64,000 nucleotides of DNA from Leuconostocaceae bacterium ESL0723 (GTDB taxonomy: Bacteria > Bacillota > Bacilli > Lactobacillales > Lactobacillaceae). Positions 34,593-43,358 of the stretch are shown piece by piece. The stretch is taken from the NCBI GenBank assembly GCA_029392055.1, contig CP113928.1:370501-434500 (forward strand), in the 5' to 3' direction. Below the pieces are notes generated by a model. It made no database searches, was not told the origin of the DNA, and was given only the letters and a program-made list of their open reading frames with translations. A program made the translations under genes and the position numbers. Position 1 is the first letter of the stretch. Each line of letters begins with the position of its first letter.

Positions 34593-36188
34593 ATGAAAAA
34601 TAAAAAGATTGGCTTAGTCCAGTTAGTATTACTTGGACTGGGTTCATTAATTGGATCAGGATGGCTCTTTGGATCATGGGAAGCAACCATGGTTGCTGGA
34701 CCAGCAGCCATCCTCTCCTGGATTGTCGGTGCCCTCGTGATTGGCGCCATTGCCTATAACTACGTGGAATTGGGGGCGATGTTCCCCGAATCCGGGGGAA
34801 TGAGTAAGTATGCCCAGTACACGCACGGTTCGCTCTTAGGATTTATCGCCTCATGGGCCAACTGGGTTTCCCTGGTTACCATTATCCCAATTGAAGCGGT
34901 GGCTGCCGTTCAGTATATGAGTACCTGGCCTTGGGCCTGGGCTAACTGGACCCACCACTTCGTGGTCCGTGGTGAAATTACCACACCCGGTTTGATGGTG
35001 GTCTTTGGCTTTATCGCCATCTTCACTCTCTTGAACTATTGGTCAGTTGAGCTGTTGACCCGCTTTACGACCTTTATTTCATTCTTCAAGTTGGGTGTGC
35101 CAATTTTGACGATTGTCATGCTGACTTTGTCAGGCTTCCATCCACAAAACTACGGTTCTAACCTGCACGAGTTCATGCCTTATGGTAGTGCGCCGATCTT
35201 TGCGGCCACGACCGTTTCTGGAATTATCTTCTCCTTCAACGCCTTCCAGACCATTATTAACATGGGTAGTGAAGTTGAGAATCCTAAGCGTAACATTTAC
35301 CGTGGTATCACTATTTCACTTGGTATCAGTGCCTTACTCTACATCTTGATTCAGAGTACCTTTATTACGGCCATTGATCCTTCTGACATTGCTAAGTACG
35401 GTTGGCACGGTATTAACTTCCAGTCACCATTCGCTGACTTGGCCATCCTGCTGGGTATTCACTGGTTAGCAGTGCTGCTCTACGTTGATGCCTTTGTTTC
35501 ACCATTTGGTACCGGGGTTTCCTTCGTGGCCTCAACTGGCCGGGCACTAGCAGCCATGACCAGTAACAACCACATCCCTAAGTTTGTTGGTAAGATTAAC
35601 GAAGCCTATGGTATTCCTCGGATTGCCATGGTGACCAACGCCGTCTTGAGTATGCTGATGGTGTCAATCTTCCGTTCTTGGGGAACGCTGGCCGCTGTGA
35701 TTTCGACGGCGACGCTGATTGCTTATCTGACTGGACCGGTTACGGTTATGTCACTGCGTAAGATGGCCCCTAACTTCACCCGTCCGGTTAAGTCCAAGCT
35801 GATGAAGTACATGGCGCCAATTGCCTTTGTGCTGGCCTCACTGGCTACTTACTGGGCAATGTGGCCAACCACGGTCGAAGTTATCATCCTGATTGCCTTA
35901 GGTCTGCCTTTCTATTTCTTCTACGAAATGCGGCAGGGCTGGGACAAGGAACGGGCTAAGAAGCAGTTAGCCGGTAGTACTTGGATGATTGGTTACCTGG
36001 TGGTCCTTTCCCTGATGTCTTACATCGGTAGTAAGGAATTCCACGGCCAGGGTTGGGTACCATACCCACTCGACTTCTTGATGGTAATCATTGTTGCCCT
36101 TGGCTTCTACTTCTGGGGAACTGGTAGCCGCCTGAAGACTGGGGCTTTCCGCCGGGCTCAGAAGGTTAACAGCAAGGTCGAAAAGTAA
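34593..36188 (+). CDS. APC-family amino-acid permease or antiporter
   Basis: A 531-residue membrane protein with 12-14 helices. The helix-1 substrate loop GLGSLIGSGWLFGSW (about residues 15-29) and VELGAMFPESGGMSKYAQYTHG are typical of an APC subgroup with long C-terminal extension. MGSEVENPKRNIYRG is the conserved cytoplasmic loop. GAAGGGA supports the ATG at 34593; the longer frame from 34551 is rejected because its start lies in the leader and has no ribosome site. Substrate is unknown. Own promoter, operator and terminator make it a single-gene unit. Confidence 0.83.
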   Translation: MKNKKIGLVQLVLLGLGSLIGSGWLFGSWEATMVAGPAAILSWIVGALVIGAIAYNYVELGAMFPESGGMSKYAQYTHGSLLGFIASWANWVSLVTIIPIEAVAAVQYMSTWPWAWANWTHHFVVRGEITTPGLMVVFGFIAIFTLLNYWSVELLTRFTTFISFFKLGVPILTIVMLTLSGFHPQNYGSNLHEFMPYGSAPIFAATTVSGIIFSFNAFQTIINMGSEVENPKRNIYRGITISLGISALLYILIQSTFITAIDPSDIAKYGWHGINFQSPFADLAILLGIHWLAVLLYVDAFVSPFGTGVSFVASTGRALAAMTSNNHIPKFVGKINEAYGIPRIAMVTNAVLSMLMVSIFRSWGTLAAVISTATLIAYLTGPVTVMSLRKMAPNFTRPVKSKLMKYMAPIAFVLASLATYWAMWPTTVEVIILIALGLPFYFFYEMRQGWDKERAKKQLAGSTWMIGYLVVLSLMSYIGSKEFHGQGWVPYPLDFLMVIIVALGFYFWGTGSRLKTGAFRRAQKVNSKVEK

Positions 36189-36204
36189 AAATATTAAATT
36201 GGTA

Positions 36205-36229
36205 AAGGTCCGCGTACGCGGGCCTTTTT
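36205..36229 (+). terminator. Terminator after the first APC gene
   Basis: AAGGTCCGCGTACGCGGGCCTT stem with TTTT following. Confidence 0.75.
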
Positions 36230-36249
36230 GCTGTCTTTGGTTAACTTTA

Positions 36250-36280
36250 TTGACATGTATATTAGAGAAATGCTAATATA
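36250..36280 (+). promoter_or_regulatory. Permease promoter with a 23-bp perfect operator dyad
   Basis: TTGACA (36250-36255), 18-base spacer, TAATAT (36274-36279). The perfect inverted repeat TATATTAG-AGAAATG-CTAATATA (36258-36280) fills the spacer and covers the -10 box, an arrangement expected for a repressor site. No regulator gene is adjacent. Confidence 0.75.
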
Positions 36281-36327
36281 TTCGCATTGATTACTATCAA
36301 ATCAGAGATTTTTTTGGAGGAAGACCT

Positions 36328-37761
36328 ATGTCAAAGGGGAATATGGGCGGTTGGATGCACCGAGCGTCCCCAGCAAGTTTTGAGGTGAGCGATAGCCACT
36401 TGAAGAAGACCTTAGGGGTGAAGGAAATGTTGGCCCTAGGAGTGGGAACGATTGTTTCGACGGCTATCTTTACCTTGCCTGGAATCGTGGCGGCTAAATA
36501 TGCCGGTCCAGCCGTGGCCCTGTCCTTTGTGGTGGCAGCCATCGTTTCTGGAATGGTGGCCTTTGCTTATGCTGAATTCGCCTCAGCCTTGCCCTTTGCC
36601 GGCTCAGCCTATTCATGGTTGAACGTGGTCTTTGGTGAAGTCTTTGGCTGGATTGCCGGTTGGGCCCTGCTGGCCGAGTACTTCATTGCCGTGGCTTTCG
36701 TGGCCTCGGGTTGGTCGGCCAACTTTAAGGTTTTCCTGTCAACTTTTCACGTAGAATTACCCAAGGCGCTGGCTGGTTCCTTTGCAGCCGGTAACGGTGG
36801 GGTAGTGGACCTTTTGTCCCTGCTGGCCATGCTGATTGTGGCGGTGCTGCTTTGGTTTGGGACTAAGAATACGTCCTTAGTGGAAAACTTCCTGGTGGTT
36901 GGTAAGGTGATTGTGGTCCTGATTTTTATCGCTGTTGGTTTGACCGCAATTCACCCAAACAACTACGTGCCTTTCATCCCTGCTGCAAAGCCAGGTACCG
37001 GTTTTGGAGGCTTCTGGGGAATTGTGCACGGCGCTTCTGAAATTTTCCTGGCCTACATCGGCTTTGATTCGATTGCGGCCAACTCGGCGGAAGCGAAGAA
37101 CCCCCAGAAGACCATGCCTCGCGGTATCATTGGTTCCCTAGTTATGGCTACAGTGCTCTTTGTGGCCGTATCCCTTGTGCTGGTGGGTATGTTCCACTAC
37201 ACCACTTATGCTAACGATGCCGCCCCAGCCGCGACGGCCCTGATTAAGGCTGGTCACGTCTACACGTCCAACCTCCTGTCAGTGGTGGCCCTGGCTGGAA
37301 TGTTCACCGCCATTATCGGGATGATGCTAGCTGGTTCTCGTCTGATTTATGCCTTTGGCCGGGACGGCCTGCTGCCAGCTGGCCTGGGTAAGCTTAACAA
37401 GAAGGGCCTACCTAACGTGGCCCTGGCTACCCTGACCATCATTGCCATGCTGGTTGGGTCAGTCTTTAGCTTTACCGAGCTGTCTGGCCTGATTTCAGCT
37501 GGAACCCTGATTGCCTTTATCATGGTTTCGCTGGGTATTTATGCCCTCCGTTCCCGCGAAGGTAAGGATATCCCAGTGCCCGGCTTCAAGATGCCACTCT
37601 ATCCGGTGCTGCCAGCCCTGGCTGCGGCCGGTGCCGCCTTTATTTTCTGGTACCTGCCATCAATGGCCAAGATTGCGGCCGGCATCTGGTTCCTGTTAGG
37701 ATTGCTAGTCTACGGAGCTTATGGCTTCTGGCACAGTAATTTGAACAAGGATAAAGATTAA
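36328..37761 (+). CDS. APC-family amino-acid permease (cationic/branched-chain-like)
   Basis: A 477-residue transporter with 12 helices. LGVGTIVSTAIFTLPGIVAAKYAGPAVALSF (read in parts, about residues 37-67) is the helix-1 substrate region, here with VSTAIF in place of the usual IGSGIF. AYAEFASALPFAGSAYSW and AYIGFDSIAANSAEAKNPQKTMPRG match the CAT/YfnA subgroup. GGAGG precedes the ATG. The next gene is a probable isoleucine 2-epimerase 72 bases downstream, which hints at a branched-chain or hydrophobic amino-acid substrate; that link is inference, as a terminator-like hairpin lies between. Confidence 0.85.
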   Translation: MSKGNMGGWMHRASPASFEVSDSHLKKTLGVKEMLALGVGTIVSTAIFTLPGIVAAKYAGPAVALSFVVAAIVSGMVAFAYAEFASALPFAGSAYSWLNVVFGEVFGWIAGWALLAEYFIAVAFVASGWSANFKVFLSTFHVELPKALAGSFAAGNGGVVDLLSLLAMLIVAVLLWFGTKNTSLVENFLVVGKVIVVLIFIAVGLTAIHPNNYVPFIPAAKPGTGFGGFWGIVHGASEIFLAYIGFDSIAANSAEAKNPQKTMPRGIIGSLVMATVLFVAVSLVLVGMFHYTTYANDAAPAATALIKAGHVYTSNLLSVVALAGMFTAIIGMMLAGSRLIYAFGRDGLLPAGLGKLNKKGLPNVALATLTIIAMLVGSVFSFTELSGLISAGTLIAFIMVSLGIYALRSREGKDIPVPGFKMPLYPVLPALAAAGAAFIFWYLPSMAKIAAGIWFLLGLLVYGAYGFWHSNLNKDKD

Positions 37762-37776
37762 TTAATTGACCGTTGA

Positions 37777-37812
37777 TAAGGGCCCTGATCTTGTATTAGG
37801 GTCCTTTCTGCT
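37777..37812 (+). terminator. Terminator-like hairpin between permease and epimerase genes
   Basis: GGGCCCT pairs with AGGGTCC around a loop of about 11 bases, then TTTCT. The short T-run suggests partial termination. Confidence 0.55.
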
Positions 37813-37833
37813 ATCTAAAGAGGTGAGTAAGCA

Positions 37834-39168
37834 ATGGATAAAAATCAGGAAATTTTAGTCCAGGAGAGTCAGCACCTGGCCTCCGCGACCCGGATTGGCT
37901 ACTTTGACATGGTCGTCGACCACGGGGAGGGAGCCACGATTACCGACGCGGATGGTCGTACTTACCTAGATCTCTTGGCCAGCGCCAGTGCCACTAATAC
38001 TGGTCATTCTCATCCTAGAGTGGTCCAGGCAATTACTAATCAGGCTCAAAAACTAATTCAGTACACCCCGGCCTATTTCAGTAACACGACTACCGCCAAG
38101 TTGGTGGACCGGCTGGCGGCCTTAGCGCCGGGTGACTTTGACCAGGAGGTGGCCTTTGGTAACTCCGGTTCAGATGCCAACGATGCCATTATTAAGTTTG
38201 CCCGCGGTTATACCGGCCGCCAGTACGTGGTGAGCTTCACCGGCGCTTACCACGGCTCGACCTACGGTTCTTTGACTGTTTCGAGCTGCAGTTTAAACAT
38301 GACCCGTAAAATTGGCCCCCTTTTGCCTGGTGTGGTGAAGATGCCCTTCCCAGGGCCATCTGAACGCCTAGCTGGTGAGAGTGATGAAGCCTTTTCGGAG
38401 CGGCTCTTTGATCAGTTCCTGCTGCCTTTTAAGACCTACTTACCTGCTGATGAGGTCGCTTTAGTCCTGATTGAACCCATCCAGGGGGATGGCGGTATTA
38501 TTAAAACCCCGCAACACTACATGGACCTGCTCTATGAATTTACCCGCAAGCACGGGATTGTCTTTGCCGTGGATGAAGTCAACCAGGGACTCGGCCGGAC
38601 CGGTAAGATGTGGTCGATTGATAACTTCAACATCGCCCCCGACCTTATGTCAGTGGGGAAGTCCTTGGCTAGTGGCCTGCCGCTGAGTGCGGTCGTGGGT
38701 CGTAAGGACATCATGGAAAGCCTGGACGCACCGGCCAATGTCTACACCACTGCCGGTAATCCGGTGACGGCGGCAGCAGCCCTGGCTACTTTGGACGTGA
38801 TTGAAGAAGAAGACCTAGCTGGCCGTTCGGCCCGGCTGGGTCAAAGGGCGGCCGAGTTCTTCCAGGATGCGGCCCAAAAATACGATTTCATCGCTGAACC
38901 ACGAGTTTATGGTCTCAATGCTGGGATTGACATCGTTGACCAGGCTGGCCAACCCGATACCGAGGCGGCCACCAAGTTGATTTACCGCATCTTTGAGCTG
39001 GGGGCCATCATGATTACCCTGGGTGGGAACACCCTGCGTTTCCAGCCACCTCTGGTGATCACCGATGAACAGCTGGATGAGGCCTTTAAAATCTTGGACC
39101 AGTCCTTTGCCGAACTGGCAGCTGGTCAGCTAAAAGCACCGGAAACCGACCACCATATCGGCTGGTGA
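37834..39168 (+). CDS. PLP-dependent isoleucine 2-epimerase / branched-chain amino-acid racemase
   Basis: A 444-residue class III aminotransferase-fold enzyme. It matches what I recall of the Lactobacillus buchneri isoleucine 2-epimerase in blocks: YLDLLASASATNTGHSHP, GNSGSDANDAIIKFARGYTGRQY, LNMTRKIGPLLP, IEPIQGDGGIIK, VDEVNQGLGRTGKMW, the C-terminal LRFQPPLVI, and the final residues IGW. The PLP lysine is about residue 276 in SVGKSLASG. That enzyme interconverts L-isoleucine and D-allo-isoleucine. An ordinary omega-aminotransferase (GabT-like) is the alternative, but the shared LNMTRKIGP and GKSLASGLPLSAV pattern favours the racemase. GAGGTGAG precedes the ATG. Confidence 0.75.
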   Translation: MDKNQEILVQESQHLASATRIGYFDMVVDHGEGATITDADGRTYLDLLASASATNTGHSHPRVVQAITNQAQKLIQYTPAYFSNTTTAKLVDRLAALAPGDFDQEVAFGNSGSDANDAIIKFARGYTGRQYVVSFTGAYHGSTYGSLTVSSCSLNMTRKIGPLLPGVVKMPFPGPSERLAGESDEAFSERLFDQFLLPFKTYLPADEVALVLIEPIQGDGGIIKTPQHYMDLLYEFTRKHGIVFAVDEVNQGLGRTGKMWSIDNFNIAPDLMSVGKSLASGLPLSAVVGRKDIMESLDAPANVYTTAGNPVTAAAALATLDVIEEEDLAGRSARLGQRAAEFFQDAAQKYDFIAEPRVYGLNAGIDIVDQAGQPDTEAATKLIYRIFELGAIMITLGGNTLRFQPPLVITDEQLDEAFKILDQSFAELAAGQLKAPETDHHIGW

Positions 39169-39174
39169 ACATGC

Positions 39175-39398
39175 TATAATTATTACGTTGCTGGACATGT
39201 AGCGTCTGGTTAAGCTTTAGGAAGGCACTGGTGATTGCAAAGTGCTGCTGGGCCTTACGCTATGCTCCCAGTTCTGATTAGCCAAATGGCCGCTACTCAG
39301 CGTTATGAGTTTAAAGGTAAAGATCAACGATACAAAGATCATTACAAATTGCGGTGGTACCACGGTAACGCGTCCGCATTTGTGATGGTCTTTTTTGC
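39175..39398 (+). promoter_or_regulatory. T-box leader of alaS
   Basis: An extended -10 (TGCTATAAT, 39172-39180) starts a leader of about 230 bases. The T-box sequence GCGGTGGTACCACGGTAACGCG (shown as GCGGTGGTAC at 39351-39360 and CACGGTAACGCG at 39361-39372) is the antiterminator, whose TGGT bulge pairs with the uncharged tRNA ACCA end. The terminator pairs 39337-39354 with 39374-39390 and ends in TTTTTT. Uncharged tRNA-Ala is therefore expected to turn alaS on. I could not place the specifier codon with confidence. Confidence 0.92.
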
Positions 39399-39423
39399 TT
39401 TAAAAGATTAGGAGATTGACACC

Positions 39424-42105
39424 ATGCAAGCATTTTCATCAGCCCAGGCACGGCAAATGTTTTTGGACTTTTTTGAGTCAAAAAAGCATATGGTGGTCCC
39501 TTCCAAGAGCTTGATTCCGGAAGATGACCCGACCCTGCTGTGGATTAACTCAGGGGTTGCCACCCTGAAAAAGTACTTCGACGGCTCGGTGATTCCACCC
39601 AACCACCGGATTACCAACGCCCAGAAGGCCATTCGGACCAATGATATTGAAAATGTCGGTAAAACTGCCCGCCATCATACTCTCTTTGAAATGATGGGGA
39701 ACTTTTCGATTGGGGACTATTTCAAAGAACAGGCCATTCCCTGGGCCTGGGAACTCCTAACCAGTCCGGAATGGTATGGCTTAGACAAGGATAAGCTCTA
39801 CGTTACGGTTTACCCTAAGGATGAAGAAACCAAGCTCCTTTGGCAAAACGAGACCGATCTACCCGACGGTCATATTTACGAGGTGGAAGATAACTTCTGG
39901 GATATCGGTGAGGGTCCTTCCGGTCCTGATTCTGAGATTTTCTACGACCGGGGTAAGGACTACCAGGATTTGCCCGATGATGACCCTGAAATGTATCCTG
40001 GTGGTGAAAACGAGCGCTATCTTGAAATCTGGAACATTGTCTTCTCCCAGTTTAACCACCTGCCTGGTTTGACCGATAACAGCCAGTACCCAGAGCTGCC
40101 CCATAAAAACATTGATACGGGGATGGGCTTAGAACGCCTGGTTTCGGTCTTCCAGAACGGCCGGACCAACTTTGATACCGACCTCTTCCTATCAATTATT
40201 GCGGCCACCGAGAAGTTAACGGATGGCTATCAATACAGCCAGCATGAAGATACTGAAGAAAATGTCAGCTTTAAGGTGATTGCCGACCATATCCGGGCTA
40301 TCTCCTTTGCCATTAGTGATGGGGCCCTGCCTGCCAACGAAGGACGCGGCTACGTGATTCGGCGCCTGCTGCGGCGGGCGGTCTTGCACGGTCAAAAGCT
40401 AGGCATTGAAGAAAACTTCCTGGCTTCTCTGGTGCCAGTGGTTGCAAAAATCATGCACAGTTACTACCCAGAGCTAACCGATAACACCCCTAAGATTCAA
40501 AAGACCGTCGAAGCCGAAGAAAAGCGCTTTAAGAAGACCCTGAAGGCTGGTCTGTCCCTCCTAAATGAAGTGATTGACCAGGCTAAGGCTGCGAACGAGA
40601 GTGAAATTAGCGGGGCTGATGCCTTCAAGCTCTCCGATACCTATGGTTTCCCCTTTGAGTTGACCCAGGAGCAGGCCGCAGATGCTGGTTTGAGTGTTGA
40701 TGCGGCCGGTTACCAGGTTGAACTGGAAGCCCAGCGGGATCGGGCCCGGGCTGCGCGTAGCCAGGACAAGTCCATGGGGGTTCAGAATGCGGTCTTAACT
40801 GATTTGAAAGTCCCTTCAGAATACGTGGGTTGGTCTGAGACGGCCGTTGACGGCGCCCAGGTCGTGGCCATCATTGGTCAGGACGAAGAGGGGGTCGATG
40901 ACCTCCAAGAAGTTGCCGAGGCTGATACCACGGTTCAGGTGGTCTTTGATACGACCCCGTTTTATGCCGAAATGGGTGGTCAGGTTGCTGACCACGGTGA
41001 AATTTATGACCAAAAAGGTCAGCTGCTGGGCCGGGTTGAGGATGTCCAAACTGCCCCTAACGGCCAGCACATCCACCAAGTAGCTGTGGTTGCGGACTTT
41101 GCCTTAGATGACCAGGTTAACCTTCAGGTTGACTTGGACCGGCATCGCAAAGTGTCACGGAACCACACCGCCACTCACATGTTAGACCAGGCCCTGCGCG
41201 ACATTGTCGGTGGGGATGTCCACCAGGCCGGTTCCTTGGTTGAGCCGGACTACCTGCGCTTTGACTTTACCCACGAGGGACCGGTTGACCAGGCAACGTT
41301 ACGTAAGATTGAAAATCTGATTAACCAGAAGATTGACGAGAACCTCCCAGTTACCTGGGTTGAAACCGACCTAGAAAGCGCTAAGAAATTAGGCGCCGTG
41401 GCCGTATTTGGTGAAAAGTACGGTGAAACGGTCCGGGTCGTTTCCATCGGCGACTTTAACCAGGAGTTTGATGGTGGCACCCATGTTGATAGTACCGCTG
41501 AACTCGGGGTCTTCAAGATTGTGGGCGAGTCTGGCATCGGGGCTGGTGTCCGCCGGATTGAAGCCCTAACAGCTCTGCCAGCCGTGGCCGCCTTCCAGGA
41601 AGAGGGGGATGCCTTAGCCGCGATTGCAACTACGGTTAAGGCCCCTAAGCCACTGGCTGCTCCGGATAAGGTGGCGGAACTCCAGGAGCAACTCAAAGAG
41701 CAGCAGCGTCAGTTAACTTCGTTAGAAGCCCAGCTGACCAATGCCCAGGCCCAGGAGCTCTTTGCCAATCCTGAACAGGTTGGTCAGTTTACGGCCGTTA
41801 TCAATCAGGTTGAGGTCGGTAATGCTGGCGCCCTGCGTCAGCTAGCTGACCAGTGGAAGGCTGACCAGGCTAGCGACGTTTTGGTCCTGGCCGCCCAGAT
41901 TAACGGTAAGGTTAACCTGCTGGTGGCCGCTAATAAAAAAGCCAACCAGGCTGGTCTCAAGGCTGGCGATATCGTCAAGGCCATGGCCGCCCAAGTTGGC
42001 GGTGGTGGTGGCGGTCGCCCTGACCTGGCCCAGGCCGGTGGTAAGAATCCAGCCGGAATTCCAGCCGCTTTGACCGAGGCTAAGGACCTGATTGCGGCCC
42101 AGTAA
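39424..42105 (+). CDS. alaS: Alanyl-tRNA synthetase
   Basis: It charges tRNA-Ala. The class II catalytic core is at the N-terminus ([25 protein letters not shown] in parts, then [16 protein letters not shown] and [11 protein letters not shown], the motif 3 region). The editing domain has the zinc motif HTATHML (about residue 580) with the distal Cys-free variant [12 protein letters not shown]. The C-Ala domain ends [18 protein letters not shown]. Length 893 is normal. The start at 39424 has AGGAG upstream. The Cys commonly found in the distal CxxxH editing motif appears as Asp in HVDST, as in some lactobacilli. Confidence 0.96.
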   Translation: MQAFSSAQARQMFLDFFESKKHMVVPSKSLIPEDDPTLLWINSGVATLKKYFDGSVIPPNHRITNAQKAIRTNDIENVGKTARHHTLFEMMGNFSIGDYFKEQAIPWAWELLTSPEWYGLDKDKLYVTVYPKDEETKLLWQNETDLPDGHIYEVEDNFWDIGEGPSGPDSEIFYDRGKDYQDLPDDDPEMYPGGENERYLEIWNIVFSQFNHLPGLTDNSQYPELPHKNIDTGMGLERLVSVFQNGRTNFDTDLFLSIIAATEKLTDGYQYSQHEDTEENVSFKVIADHIRAISFAISDGALPANEGRGYVIRRLLRRAVLHGQKLGIEENFLASLVPVVAKIMHSYYPELTDNTPKIQKTVEAEEKRFKKTLKAGLSLLNEVIDQAKAANESEISGADAFKLSDTYGFPFELTQEQAADAGLSVDAAGYQVELEAQRDRARAARSQDKSMGVQNAVLTDLKVPSEYVGWSETAVDGAQVVAIIGQDEEGVDDLQEVAEADTTVQVVFDTTPFYAEMGGQVADHGEIYDQKGQLLGRVEDVQTAPNGQHIHQVAVVADFALDDQVNLQVDLDRHRKVSRNHTATHMLDQALRDIVGGDVHQAGSLVEPDYLRFDFTHEGPVDQATLRKIENLINQKIDENLPVTWVETDLESAKKLGAVAVFGEKYGETVRVVSIGDFNQEFDGGTHVDSTAELGVFKIVGESGIGAGVRRIEALTALPAVAAFQEEGDALAAIATTVKAPKPLAAPDKVAELQEQLKEQQRQLTSLEAQLTNAQAQELFANPEQVGQFTAVINQVEVGNAGALRQLADQWKADQASDVLVLAAQINGKVNLLVAANKKANQAGLKAGDIVKAMAAQVGGGGGGRPDLAQAGGKNPAGIPAALTEAKDLIAAQ

Positions 42106-42195
42106 GAAATTCAATTAGTGCAAGTTTTCTAAAATTGTTATAATATTCTTAACTTCACTACGTAAATTAAATTAAGTAGGAAAGGAGTGTGTGCG

Positions 42196-42447
42196 ATGAC
42201 AGTTAATGATGAAACCGCTATTTTTGATTTTGGCAATCAAATGCCCAAGGATATTCATGAGACCTTGGTCATTGTTTATGATGCCCTGGTTGAGAAGGGC
42301 TACAACCCCATTAACCAGATTGTGGGTTACATTATGTCTGGTGACCCGGCCTATATTCCCCGTTTACACGACGCCCGGAACCTAATCAAGCGGCACGAAC
42401 GTGATGAAATCATTGAAGAGCTGGTCCGCACCTATTTGAAGAAGTAA
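42196..42447 (+). CDS. ireB: IreB family regulatory phosphoprotein (UPF0297)
   Basis: An 83-residue protein; the Enterococcus homologue is a substrate of the IreK Ser/Thr kinase and affects cephalosporin resistance. The family pattern is plain: [18 protein letters not shown] at the N-terminus with the phosphorylatable Thr region (VNDETAIF), [29 protein letters not shown] in the middle. AAAGGAG at about 42180-42186 supports ATG at 42196; GTG at 42187 is too close. The stop overlaps the ruvX start (TAATG). Confidence 0.93.
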   Translation: MTVNDETAIFDFGNQMPKDIHETLVIVYDALVEKGYNPINQIVGYIMSGDPAYIPRLHDARNLIKRHERDEIIEELVRTYLKK

Positions 42448-42878
42448 TGCGGATATTAGGATTAGATGTCGGTAGTAAGACCGTGGGGGTAGCGGTGAGT
42501 GATCCCCTTGGCTGGACTGCCCAGGGCGTGGAAATTATTCCCATCGATGAGGATGCCAAGGAATTTGGCCTAGACCGCCTGGGCGAAATTATTGCCGATA
42601 CCAAGGCAACCGGCGTGGTGTTGGGCCTGCCTAAAAACATGAACAACACTGAAGGCCCTCGGGCTGAGGCCGCCCGGCACTACGCCGACCTGGTTCAGGA
42701 ACGCTTTGATTTGCCGACTGACTTTCAAGACGAGCGCCTGACTACGGTTCAGGCCGAGCGGATGCTGGTCGAAGAGGCCGACGTTTCCCGGAAAAAACGT
42801 AAAAAAGTAATTGATAAGATTGCCGCCGAGTTCATCTTACAAAACTACCTTGATGCCAAGGGGAAGTTGACCCGGTAG
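42447..42878 (+). CDS. ruvX: Putative pre-16S rRNA nuclease / Holliday junction resolvase-like protein
   Basis: A 143-residue RNase H-fold protein (YqgF/YrrK), thought to finish the 5' end of 16S r[26 protein letters not shown] contains the first catalytic Asp (about residue 7), [12 protein letters not shown] is the middle motif with its conserved Glu, and [14 protein letters not shown] contains the third acidic residue. Length is normal. It belongs to the alaS-ireB-ruvX-DUF1292 arrangement widespread in Firmicutes. Confidence 0.95.
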   Translation: MRILGLDVGSKTVGVAVSDPLGWTAQGVEIIPIDEDAKEFGLDRLGEIIADTKATGVVLGLPKNMNNTEGPRAEAARHYADLVQERFDLPTDFQDERLTTVQAERMLVEEADVSRKKRKKVIDKIAAEFILQNYLDAKGKLTR

Positions 42879-42906
42879 GTGATTGATAAAGGAGTTAAGC
42901 ACTAGG

Positions 42907-43206
42907 ATGGCTCAAGATAATCCCGAAATTGAAAAGATTACCCTGGTTGATGAGAACGGCGACGAGGCCCTCTACGAGGTCCTCTTTACCTTCCATTCTG
43001 AACAGTACGACCGCGACTACATTCTCTTAGTTCCAGAAGGAGCCGAGGAAGATCAGGAGGTCGATGTTCAAGCCTATATCTTCAAGCCCGACGAAAACGG
43101 CGCCGCCCAAGAAGATGACCTCCTCCCAATTGAGGATGACGAGGAATGGGACATGGTCGAAGAAGTGCTTAACACTTTCTTAGACGATGATAATAATTTC
43201 AACTAA
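42907..43206 (+). CDS. DUF1292 family protein (YrzB-like)
   Basis: A 99-residue acidic protein with the DUF1292 layout: ITLVDENGDEALYEVLFTFHSEQYDRDYILLVPEGAEED in parts, then VQAYIFKPDENG and an acidic end WDMVEEVLNTFLDDD. The function is unknown, but it nearly always follows ireB and ruvX. AAAGGAG lies 11 bases before the ATG at 42907; an upstream in-frame start at 42883 lacks a ribosome site. Confidence 0.9.
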   Translation: MAQDNPEIEKITLVDENGDEALYEVLFTFHSEQYDRDYILLVPEGAEEDQEVDVQAYIFKPDENGAAQEDDLLPIEDDEEWDMVEEVLNTFLDDDNNFN

Positions 43207-43211
43207 GTACT

Positions 43212-43241
43212 AAAAACCGCTGCCTAGGTAGTGGTTTTTAC
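43212..43241 (+). terminator. Terminator of the alaS cluster
   Basis: AAAAACCGCTGCC pairs with GGTAGTGGTTTTT, an interrupted stem ending in T residues. Confidence 0.75.
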
Positions 43242-43358
43242 GTTTTTCAGGTAGACAGATTTCTAGTTAGGGCTTTTATTTTCACTTATCGGGTGATAAA
43301 ATGGTTGTGCTGATGAAGAACTTCACTAGAAGTACTTTTTGAATTTGGAGGAAAAGAT

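Noticed and set aside
43290-43320. Rex or other redox operator before cydA
   Set aside because: Only a weak TTTTCAC/GTGATAAAA half-symmetry is visible; it does not match the Rex TTGTGA-n6-TCACAA pattern.
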